NCBI RefSeq assembly: GCF_944391105.1
Contig: NZ_CALXSK010000038.1
Coordinates: forward strand, 1 to 40,433
DNA: 40,433 bases
Direction: 5' to 3'
From: an uncultured Victivallis sp.
GTDB taxonomy: Bacteria > Verrucomicrobiota > Lentisphaeria > Victivallales > Victivallaceae
Part shown: positions 1 to 6,788 of the stretch, piece after piece
Layout of the letters: each line of letters begins with the position of its first letter
Numbering within the stretch: the stretch's first letter is position 1
Position numbers and translations under genes: made by a program
The notes under the pieces: model-generated
Seen by the model: the letters and a program-made list of their open reading frames with translations, nothing else
The model's database searches: none
Told to the model about the DNA's origin: nothing

Positions 1-1
1 A

Positions 2-77
2 GTGCGCCGAAACGGTTTTGACGCACGAAAAAACAAGTGATTAACACGAGAGAGCCAATACTTTTGAAATTGGCTCT
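2..77 (+). repeat. Left copy of a 76-bp inverted repeat at the window ends
   Basis: Bases 2-77 are the exact reverse complement of 40358-40433. The unit contains two dyads. An imperfect one at 2-26 has outer arms GTGCG and CGCAC. A 9-bp perfect stem at 51-59/69-77 (AGAGCCAAT / ATTGGCTCT) has a 9-base loop. Identity stops exactly at the inner end of the second hairpin, after which the two flanks differ. No transposase lies nearby. It may be the end of an insertion element, a dispersed REP-like unit, or a repeat at which an assembly broke. The sequence alone does not decide. Confidence 0.9.
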
Positions 78-83
78 TATATA

Positions 84-112
84 TGGTCTTTCCATCTCTA
101 ATTTGCTATAAT
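84..112 (+). promoter_or_regulatory. Extended -10 promoter for the GHL10-like glycosidase
   Basis: A consensus TATAAT lies at 107-112, preceded by TG one base upstream (TGCTATAAT), which is an extended -10 element. The -35 position (84-89, TGGTCT) is poor, as is common with extended -10 promoters. Transcription would start near 119, leaving a leader of about 44 bases with an AAGGAA ribosome site before the ATG at 163. The promoter begins only a few bases inside the terminal repeat. Confidence 0.55.
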
Positions 113-162
113 ATAAGTGTAGACGTTGAAAAATACAAATCATACGGAAAGGAATATTATAT

Positions 163-2949
163 ATGAAAGTGAAACTGTTCGGCCGGGGAGGCGCTGTGTA
201 TTTCTTTCTGTCGGCGGCAATGGTTTTCGGCGCGGAGTCACCGAACGGAACGGAGGACGGGACGAAGAAAAGCCGCCTGGTGATTTTCAATAATGACGGT
301 TGCGATATCCGCTATTTTTCCGAGAAGAACCCTTATTCGGTGGAAAAGTTTCTCGCTTACCGGAACACTCCTCTGCGCAAAAGCGATGTCGGCGTGGTTT
401 CCTATTGCACGATCAGTGCCGGTTTCGGCCTTTTCTCCCACCGGTCGGAATCGGGTTGCTCACTCCTTGATTCGCCTTCCTTCGGATATACATTGCGGAA
501 AATGAGGGAGGAGAACTCCGATCCGCTGCGGGAGGTGATTCGTTCCGCTCATGCCGCGAATCAGGAGGTGTTCTGGTCTATGCGCATGAACGACTCGCGT
601 CACGATCAGGTTTACCGTCCGGATCGATCCATCCGGCAATATCCGGAAGTGGAACTTTTTCCGCTGCTCAAGAAGGAGCATCCGCAGTGGCTGTGCGGCA
701 GCTGGGATCGGCAGCCTCCCTACGGAATCTGGAGTGCGGTCAATTATGAACAACCGGAGATCCGGAATTTGTGCATCTCCTTTATCCGGGAAGTGGCCCG
801 GAATTATGAGGTCGACGGCATTGAACTTGATTTCGGCCGGGATCCGGTTCTTTTCCGCTCCGTGTGCGAAGGGCGGGAGCCAACCCCTGAGGCGGTGAAT
901 GATCTTACCGGAATGATGCGGACCATCCGGCAGGAAACCCGGCTTGCGGGACAGAGGCGCAACCGTCCGATCCGGATAGCGATCCGGGTCCCGGACAGTG
1001 CCGGATATTGTCGCAGGATCGGCATCGATCTGGAACGGTGGCTCCAGGAGGGTTTCGTCGACATTTTGATCGGTGGAACGAAAATGCATCTGGAGCCGTG
1101 GCACGTGAATGCCCGGCTCGCACAGAAATACGGAGTGAAGTTTTATGCCAATACAACCGATCCGTGGATTCCGGGAGATCAGCATCCGCTCCTGACCCGG
1201 AATCGTTCCGTGCTCCATTTTCGCGGACAGATCGCCGCGGCGTTTGCGGAGGGGGTCGACGGAATTTATTCCTACAACGAATACTGGCCGGGAACGATCA
1301 ATGCCCGTTACCTTTCCGAAGTGGAGGACCGGGATGCCATGCGCAGCAGAAACAAACTTTATTTTTTCACCGCTTCCTACGATACTCCGGGCCGTTTCGT
1401 CAAGGACGGGATGAAATTCGCTTTGTTGCCGATTTTGACTCCGGCCAATCCGCTGACCATCCCGGGCGGCCGTGGTGTGGAACTTCCTCTTTACCTCGGC
1501 GAAGAAGAGGAGCACGGTGATTTCCGCCTGCTGCTCTGGAGTCCGGGAGCTGCGCCGGAGACAATGAGGGTTCGGTTCAACGGCTCTTCTCTTTCCGACG
1601 GGACCTTGTGGAAGGGGCTTCTCATTTATCCGGTTCCGGCCTCTTTGTTGAAATCGGGACAAAATTCCGTGTTGATTTCCACGGCGTCTCATGCTGCAGA
1701 GACGGTGCTGATGACGGGGAGGGAGTTGTTTGTCTATGGAAGGAATCAGGGACTCTGGCGTCGGCTTTTTGAGGGAAATGCCGGGCCGGAAGCGGAACGC
1801 ATTGTGGCAGAAGGATATCGGTTGAGTGGAGCGTTATGCAATCTGGCGCATCCTCTGAACGTTGATCCGGACGGGAAAGCCGAACTCTCGTTTGAGTTGA
1901 CCGTGCTGGATTCTCCTGTTCCGGATTCTGTGGTGCTGCGAGTTGCCAACGGGCGTTTTTCCGAAACGATCCGCTTTCGTCTTGATCGGGTGGAGCTGAA
2001 ACATGCCCGGAAAAGCACGCCGTTCGACACTCGCCGGACACATCGCTATAAATTGATGTTTGAGGGGAAGAAACTCCGGCTTTTCGCCGATGATGCTCTG
2101 CTGCTGGAAACCGTGCTCTCCACTCCCTGCGACCGGGATCGCTCCCTGCTGGAAAAAGCGGCGCAGAAGGTCGATTTTCTGGAGTCGGGCAGTCTGCTGA
2201 TCGGCTCGCTTTCCCCCGGGGAGACGGGCTGTTCCGTCTGGAAAAATCTGGTGCTTCGAAGCAGTTCCGGAACTCTTCGCGATGCGGCTCTGCTCGCCCT
2301 GCATGATCGCCTGGAGCCGGAAGTTCAGATTTACTGTGACCCCGAACCGCTTTCCGCAACAGTGAACCGGGAGATGAAAACGGTGATTCATGAGCTCAAT
2401 ATGCAAAACAATTCATTCCCCACCGCGCCTTTGAGCGTCGGACACCCTGAGGCCGTGTCCGCGGGGAACGGAGTATTGCTTTTTGACAACCGCAGGAGCG
2501 GCTGCTGGTTCGACCTGCCGCTTGAGTCCGGGAAAGCCCATGTGATTTATGAGACGGTCGCGACATTCCGTTGTCTGGACGACATCGCTTCGCCTCAGAT
2601 TCAGTTCGTGACGAGTCTGCCGGTTCCGAATCATGACAGTTCCCGGATCTGGGGGTGGCGTTTCGGGAAAAACACCGTTTCGTTTCTCGACGGAGCGCCG
2701 GTGGCTCTGCCTCCTCCGGACCCGGATGGATTTTACCGGATCCGTATCCTGGTTGACGGAACGCGGGACTGCGGCGAACTTTACATCAATGGAGCCGATG
2801 AGCCGCTGATTCGGATTTCCGGTTACGGAATTCCCGCTGTTCCTGCAAAAATCACGTTTGGCGACAACTCTTCCGCGATCTCTGGTCGATGTGAGCTCAA
2901 GGAGTTGCGTATGAACCAGTATTCGTTGACATCCCAAAATCGGAGGTGA
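163..2949 (+). CDS. Secreted GHL10-like TIM-barrel glycoside hydrolase with C-terminal concanavalin-like region
   Basis: The protein has 928 residues. Residues 1-24 are a signal peptide (basic start, hydrophobic core, cleavage near VFGA/E). Residues about 36-400 resemble the glycosyl-hydrolase-like family 10 barrel seen in Planctomycetes and Lentisphaerota, including NYEQPEIRNL and VDGIELDF at 217-224, whose Asp and Glu residues are the likely active-site acids. The C-terminal half (about 520-928) has two beta-rich stretches that read like LamG/concanavalin-type modules; this is an inference from pattern only. An AAGGAA ribosome site precedes the ATG. The following pseudopilin starts within 10 bases of the stop and its ribosome site overlaps the stop codon, so the two are probably translationally coupled. 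The substrate is unknown; a periplasmic or surface polysaccharide hydrolase is most likely. Confidence 0.75.
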   Translation: MKVKLFGRGGAVYFFLSAAMVFGAESPNGTEDGTKKSRLVIFNNDGCDIRYFSEKNPYSVEKFLAYRNTPLRKSDVGVVSYCTISAGFGLFSHRSESGCSLLDSPSFGYTLRKMREENSDPLREVIRSAHAANQEVFWSMRMNDSRHDQVYRPDRSIRQYPEVELFPLLKKEHPQWLCGSWDRQPPYGIWSAVNYEQPEIRNLCISFIREVARNYEVDGIELDFGRDPVLFRSVCEGREPTPEAVNDLTGMMRTIRQETRLAGQRRNRPIRIAIRVPDSAGYCRRIGIDLERWLQEGFVDILIGGTKMHLEPWHVNARLAQKYGVKFYANTTDPWIPGDQHPLLTRNRSVLHFRGQIAAAFAEGVDGIYSYNEYWPGTINARYLSEVEDRDAMRSRNKLYFFTASYDTPGRFVKDGMKFALLPILTPANPLTIPGGRGVELPLYLGEEEEHGDFRLLLWSPGAAPETMRVRFNGSSLSDGTLWKGLLIYPVPASLLKSGQNSVLISTASHAAETVLMTGRELFVYGRNQGLWRRLFEGNAGPEAERIVAEGYRLSGALCNLAHPLNVDPDGKAELSFELTVLDSPVPDSVVLRVANGRFSETIRFRLDRVELKHARKSTPFDTRRTHRYKLMFEGKKLRLFADDALLLETVLSTPCDRDRSLLEKAAQKVDFLESGSLLIGSLSPGETGCSVWKNLVLRSSSGTLRDAALLALHDRLEPEVQIYCDPEPLSATVNREMKTVIHELNMQNNSFPTAPLSVGHPEAVSAGNGVLLFDNRRSGCWFDLPLESGKAHVIYETVATFRCLDDIASPQIQFVTSLPVPNHDSSRIWGWRFGKNTVSFLDGAPVALPPPDPDGFYRIRILVDGTRDCGELYINGADEPLIRISGYGIPAVPAKITFGDNSSAISGRCELKELRMNQYSLTSQNRR

Positions 2950-2955
2950 ATTGTG

Positions 2956-3795
2956 ATGACTGAATTTTCCACAAACAACGATTTCGTTTCCGTATTCGGC
3001 GGCCGGACGCAACGGGTGCGGGGGGCCGCGGACACACCCGAAATCTCCAACGACCCGGCAACGGTCAAAGCGGCGTTTACCTTGATCGAGCTCCTTATTG
3101 TGATTGCAATCATTGCGATATTGGCGTCGATGCTGCTGCCGGCGCTCAACAAGGCTCGCAGCCGTCGTGCCAAAGCCACGAACTGCCTCAATCAGCAGAG
3201 ACAGATTGCCGCGGCCATCACGATTTATGCCGATGACTACAAAGGCGCTTTTCTGGCCAGGGCGAATGCTTCTGGAAATGACGGGTTGCCGTGGGGGTAT
3301 CGTTTGACGCACAAGTACTTTGTTTCCACGCCATATATTTCCGATACGGATCTGCTGTTCTGCCCGGAAGACACGAATGTCGACCATGTCAATTTGTATT
3401 ATACCAGTATCGGCATGCGTGCAGCCAATTCCATCGACAATGCCAATTATGGAAAGTCGAAATATGACCGTGGACTTGCCTTTGTCCGTTACGCGCCTTC
3501 CTGCAGCGGGGTTCTTGACGCCTATACGGTTTTTTATGCGGCCCGGTCGATCAATCCGAGTTCGAGCATTCTGCTGATAGACAACTACAATGGGAAGACG
3601 GGAGGCGCGGTGTTCTATTCCTGTTCCACGGTTGCCAACGTTCCCCAGGCCGTGGGGGCGCATTCGGGGTTCGCCAATGTTACATTCGTTGATGGACACG
3701 CTGCGGCTGTCGCCGCACAGACGCTGGGACGGTATGGAATCACCCGCTATTATCCGGGATTTGATTCGACTGTTCTGACTTTGACCGCAGAGTGA
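2956..3795 (+). CDS. Pseudopilin-like protein (prepilin N-terminal cleavage/methylation domain, H-x9-DG C-terminus)
   Basis: The protein has 279 residues from ATG 2956; an in-frame GTG at 2953 would add one. The CGGAGG ribosome site at 2941-2946 suits either. An unusually long hydrophilic leader of about 40 residues precedes [20 protein letters not shown], the class III signal/transmembrane helix recognised by prepilin peptidase; the -1 residue is Ala rather than the usual Gly. The C-terminus carries [13 protein letters not shown], the H-x9-DG signature of the large PVC pseudopilin family. These proteins are exported and anchored by their N-terminal helix. Their job is not established, and their repeated association with glycosidases suggests a role in handling surface polysaccharide. 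It is coupled to the glycosidase upstream and lies 12 bases from the DUF4838 gene. Confidence 0.85.
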   Translation: MTEFSTNNDFVSVFGGRTQRVRGAADTPEISNDPATVKAAFTLIELLIVIAIIAILASMLLPALNKARSRRAKATNCLNQQRQIAAAITIYADDYKGAFLARANASGNDGLPWGYRLTHKYFVSTPYISDTDLLFCPEDTNVDHVNLYYTSIGMRAANSIDNANYGKSKYDRGLAFVRYAPSCSGVLDAYTVFYAARSINPSSSILLIDNYNGKTGGAVFYSCSTVANVPQAVGAHSGFANVTFVDGHAAAVAAQTLGRYGITRYYPGFDSTVLTLTAE

Positions 3796-3807
3796 GAGAA
3801 GAACGCC

Positions 3808-4782
3808 ATGAATCATCTGGGAATTGTTCTGTCCGGGGATGACCTTGTCGGGGTGGACTGGCCGGAATTGCTGTACAGCTTGGGATTGAACACGTTGGGA
3901 ATGCACTCGTTGCTGGATCCTCCCCCCGGATTCCGGGAGAAACTCGAGCGGCGGAAAATCTCGTTCGAATATGAGATTCATTCCGGTTCCGCGCTTTTGG
4001 ACCGGGCGCTGTTTTCGACGCATCAGGAGTATTTTCCACAATGGTTGCGTTCCGGACGAACCGGCGCGTACAATTTCTGCCCGAGTTCCGCGGAAGGAAT
4101 GGAGATCGTGAAGCTGAACGCCGTCTCGCTGATGAGACGCCACCCCAACTCGGCCCATCGCTATTTTTTCTGGGGAGACGACGGCAAGCCCTGGTGTCAC
4201 TGCCGCAAGTGTGCGAGTTATTCGATGTCGGATCTGCAGTTGCTCGTCGCCAACCGGATTGCCGAGGCTCTGGAACAGGTCGATCCCATGGCGCAGGTTG
4301 CTTATCTGGCTTATTGCGAAATGCTTGATGCTCCTGTGCGGATCAAGCCGCGCGCGAATGTATTTCTTGAATTTGCGCCCTGGTATTTTTATCCCCGCTG
4401 CCCCCGCCATTCGATCGCCGACCCGGGCTGTTCGGTGAACCGTCTCCTGTTTGAAAAGTTGCGCCGACTGCTTGCCGTGTTTCCGGCCGGGACGGCGCAG
4501 GTTCTGGAATACTGGCTCGACGTATCGATTCAGAAGCGGGAGGCCGGAGGGAAACTCGTTGCTCCGCTGCCTTATGTCTCGGAGGTCGTCGAAGCCGACA
4601 TCGCCGCTTATCGGGCACTTGGAATTCGCAATTTTACGACCTTCGCCGTCGGTATGGATCAGGAGTATTTCAGACGATATGGAGATGGTGTTTTGCGGGA
4701 TTACGCCAGACTTCTCCTCCCGGGTGCCGCCGGCGTTCCGTATGCCGAAAGCAGAATCTTTTCCGGAACGATTCCCGGGTGA
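3808..4782 (+). CDS. DUF4838-like protein
   Basis: The protein has 324 residues and no signal peptide. The stretch around 125-175 (GDDGKPWCHCRKCASYSMSD, then NRIAEALEQVDP and VAYLAY) matches the core of DUF4838, a TIM-barrel-like family found next to glycosidases in Bacteroidota and PVC bacteria. The Cys-rich knuckle C130-x-C132-x2-C135 could hold a metal. The match covers only this core region, so the protein is shorter than the multidomain members. The start at 3808 has a weak purine-rich site. It probably forms one operon with the glycosidase and pseudopilin. Its biochemical function is unknown. Its end faces the DUF4240 gene across about 210 bases in which I see no clear terminator. Confidence 0.65.
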   Translation: MNHLGIVLSGDDLVGVDWPELLYSLGLNTLGMHSLLDPPPGFREKLERRKISFEYEIHSGSALLDRALFSTHQEYFPQWLRSGRTGAYNFCPSSAEGMEIVKLNAVSLMRRHPNSAHRYFFWGDDGKPWCHCRKCASYSMSDLQLLVANRIAEALEQVDPMAQVAYLAYCEMLDAPVRIKPRANVFLEFAPWYFYPRCPRHSIADPGCSVNRLLFEKLRRLLAVFPAGTAQVLEYWLDVSIQKREAGGKLVAPLPYVSEVVEADIAAYRALGIRNFTTFAVGMDQEYFRRYGDGVLRDYARLLLPGAAGVPYAESRIFSGTIPG

Positions 4783-4991
4783 AACGGCTAAGTCGCTCCG
4801 GTTCAGGAGAGGACGACGTTTCCAGGCACGGATGATGTCTCACGTGACTTCGCTTCGGAGGGAGTTCATTGTCGCGGAGGAATCAATGGGAACTCTGAAC
4901 GCCTGGATGAAGGCACCATGATGCCGTTCGACGGTTTCGATGAATGCAGGCAACTCGTCGCCGCTTTCAGGAAAACGCCACTTCATCCCGG

Positions 4992-5516
4992 CTATTTCTT
5001 CCGTTTGTTATCCCCGCGACGGAACAGGCGGCGCAGAAAGACGGTAAGGGAAGGTACGGTGGAATTCTGTTTGACTGATTCCCGGAGTGCGGTGTTGCTG
5101 CCGCTCTCGTAATCGGGCTCCGGAACATGCGGATACTCTCCCGCTTTGTCCGGATGCTTCTGATCCCAGGCATCCTCGGCAACATAGAGTATCGCCTCGA
5201 ATCCCAGGTCGGGATCGAGCTTTTCGCGTCGAGCCAGAATCGCTTCATAGTATTCGCGCCCGTTTACGACTGCGACACAGCGGTTGTAGAGGAATCGGTC
5301 TTCGGAAAATTTCTCCCGTTTTTCGTAATGTTTCTGCACCAGTTCCCGGCTGTCGAGCTCATGGAGTTTGCGGGCAAGAATATTGTCGAATTCAAAAATC
5401 TCCTCATCCGGCAGTCTGGCGAGAGTCTGCACTACCGGTTGCACCACCCGCCCGTCGTCTCCCTCGTGTGTCCAGTCGAGCTGCTCCAGCATTTCCCAGA
5501 ATTGCTGTTCCGTCAT
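4992..5516 (-). CDS. DUF4240 domain protein
   Basis: The protein has 174 residues. The opening MTEQQFWEMLEQLDW and the following pattern (LARLPDEEIFEFDNILARKL, YNRCVAVVNGREYYEAIL) are typical of DUF4240, a small soluble family of unknown role often found near immunity or housekeeping genes. The C-terminus is strongly basic (RRLFRRGDNKRKK). An AAGGAA ribosome site lies seven bases before the ATG. It is the last gene of the alaS-STAS-membrane protein series. Only 13 bases separate it from the end of the upstream gene if that gene's frameshifted tail is counted. Confidence 0.75.
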   Translation of the reverse strand: MTEQQFWEMLEQLDWTHEGDDGRVVQPVVQTLARLPDEEIFEFDNILARKLHELDSRELVQKHYEKREKFSEDRFLYNRCVAVVNGREYYEAILARREKLDPDLGFEAILYVAEDAWDQKHPDKAGEYPHVPEPDYESGSNTALRESVKQNSTVPSLTVFLRRLFRRGDNKRKK

Positions 5517-5529
5517 TCAACGATTCCTT

Positions 5530-5670
5530 TCATTCCTGTGTGGGTGCATCAGTCATCGTTTCAGTTCCGATATTGGCAGGCCCGGCTACTTCGTCCGACG
5601 GTCCGGGAGCGCCGGATTCTGCGGATTTCCCCGGAACGACGTTCTTCGGGATTTCCGCAAGGGTCAGAGC
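5530..5670 (-). pseudogene. Probable out-of-frame C-terminal tail of the upstream membrane protein
   Basis: Immediately after the stop of the 5664-6260 gene, the -1 frame stays open for about 45 codons. It has the codon texture of the neighbours and ends at a TGA at 5530-5532, 13 bases before the DUF4240 ATG. It reads TLAEIPKNVVPGKSAESG and so on, a Pro/Gly/acidic tail, with no start codon of its own. A single missing base near 5670 (a sequencing or assembly error, or a real mutation), or less likely a programmed -1 frameshift, would join it to the upstream gene. The combined protein would have about 245 residues. Confidence 0.45.
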
Positions 5671-6260
5671 AGTTCAGACCAGGCCGTGGTCAATGCGACT
5701 TCGCGGTTCTTCGTGTGGATCGTCGCATCGAGCACTGTGAGCAGTGTCAGAACCCGTTTCCGGGAAATGCCGCTTTGTTCCGCAAGCGTTCCCACATCGG
5801 TTCTGCCGAGCGCCCCGAGTGTCCGGAGCAGCCGTTCCGACTCGTCGACCGGCGTGATGAGCAGGAACAATCCCTGGCCGCAGAGACGCAGCCCGAGAAA
5901 AAACATGTAGGGCGAAAAAAACACAATGCGCTCGACCGGAAATTGAGAGTAATCCGAATTGCTCTCATCCTCGCGGAAGAAAAGACCATCTTCATCCCCG
6001 TGCGGAAGAAGGAATTTTCTGAAGTTCATTGCCCCGTAAATGAGGAACGCCGCCGCCAGCAACCCGCAGGCGATCAGAAACCGATACCACAGCCATTCCC
6101 CGCTCCCGGAACTGCCGGGCAAACCGCGGATTCTCGCAAAGAGACAGATCAAAACGACCACCAGCGAAACGAGCGCACTCACGACCACCGAACCGGCTCC
6201 GCCCAGAAAAAGCAGAGCCGTCCGCTTCCGGATTCCCCCGCGTAAGTCGTTTGAACGCAT
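5664..6260 (-). CDS. Membrane protein with two N-terminal TM segments and a winged-helix-like C-terminus
   Basis: The protein has 198 residues as read. Two hydrophobic segments (about 15-40 and 57-77) are followed by a soluble part. Its end, TLGALGRTDVGTLAEQSGIS then RKRVLTLLTVLDA, reads like a helix-turn-helix/winged-helix module. I do not recognise the family. The ATG overlaps the stop of the STAS gene by one base (TAATG), so translation is coupled. The frame probably continues beyond the annotated stop through a frameshift (see 5530-5670). A role in signalling at the membrane with the STAS protein is a guess from the coupling. Confidence 0.6.
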   Translation of the reverse strand: MRSNDLRGGIRKRTALLFLGGAGSVVVSALVSLVVVLICLFARIRGLPGSSGSGEWLWYRFLIACGLLAAAFLIYGAMNFRKFLLPHGDEDGLFFREDESNSDYSQFPVERIVFFSPYMFFLGLRLCGQGLFLLITPVDESERLLRTLGALGRTDVGTLAEQSGISRKRVLTLLTVLDATIHTKNREVALTTAWSELL

Positions 6261-6766
6261 TACTTCTGTGAGTCGTCCCGCTCTTTTTTCAGCCGTTCCA
6301 CATCCTGCTTCGAGAAAGCGATGACCTGGTCGAACTTCGCGGCGTTCGCCTGATCCGCTTCGACAAGCGATTCGTGCGCCTCGGTGACGGTTTCGGCCGT
6401 GGTCAGCAGATCGGCTTTTTTCGCAGCCGAATCGTATTCCGGGGCGGTCCCCTCCGTCTCCGTCACAAATGTGAAGAGTTTCGTCACACCGAGATCGCGC
6501 AGAAGTTTGGTCAGGAACTCCGAGGCGTTCACCAGCTCGACCTGCGCTCCCGAGCGTTTCGCCTTGAGCCCGATCATCGACAGCACCCCCATGAAGGTGC
6601 TGTCCATCGCGAGACATTCGCTCATATCCATCCGCACGCAGCGGAAATTCTCCAGCGTCCGGGCCAGTTCCCGCAGCGGAACCGCATACTCAAAATTTGC
6701 CCGCCCCGAAACCTTGATGAAATAAACATCGTCCCGGTGCGAAATCAGCAAATCGGATTCTTTCAT
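6260..6766 (-). CDS. STAS-domain protein (anti-sigma-factor antagonist type)
   Basis: The protein has 168 residues. Residues 1-100 read as a STAS domain: beta-strand VYFIKVSGRANFEYA, then MDMSECLAMDSTFMGVLSMI, where the Ser/Thr after the Asp is the usual phosphorylation site region, and a Lys-rich helix with VTKLFTF. The last 60 residues are a charged, probably coiled-coil extension rich in Ala, Glu and Lys. STAS proteins bind anti-sigma factors or act in partner-switching; no kinase or sigma factor is seen here. The ATG at 6766 is preferred because upstream sequence in frame is low-complexity Arg/Ala. It starts 22 bases after alaS and overlaps the next gene. Confidence 0.75.
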   Translation of the reverse strand: MKESDLLISHRDDVYFIKVSGRANFEYAVPLRELARTLENFRCVRMDMSECLAMDSTFMGVLSMIGLKAKRSGAQVELVNASEFLTKLLRDLGVTKLFTFVTETEGTAPEYDSAAKKADLLTTAETVTEAHESLVEADQANAAKFDQVIAFSKQDVERLKKERDDSQK

Positions 6767-6788
6767 TTGTTGGTCCCTTTCCGATTCG

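Noticed and set aside
2413..4410. Open frame of 665 codons on the minus strand across the pseudopilin and DUF4838 genes
   Set aside because: It is the antisense of real genes with clear domains; its protein is Arg/Gln-rich without recognisable motifs, as expected for GC-rich shadow frames.
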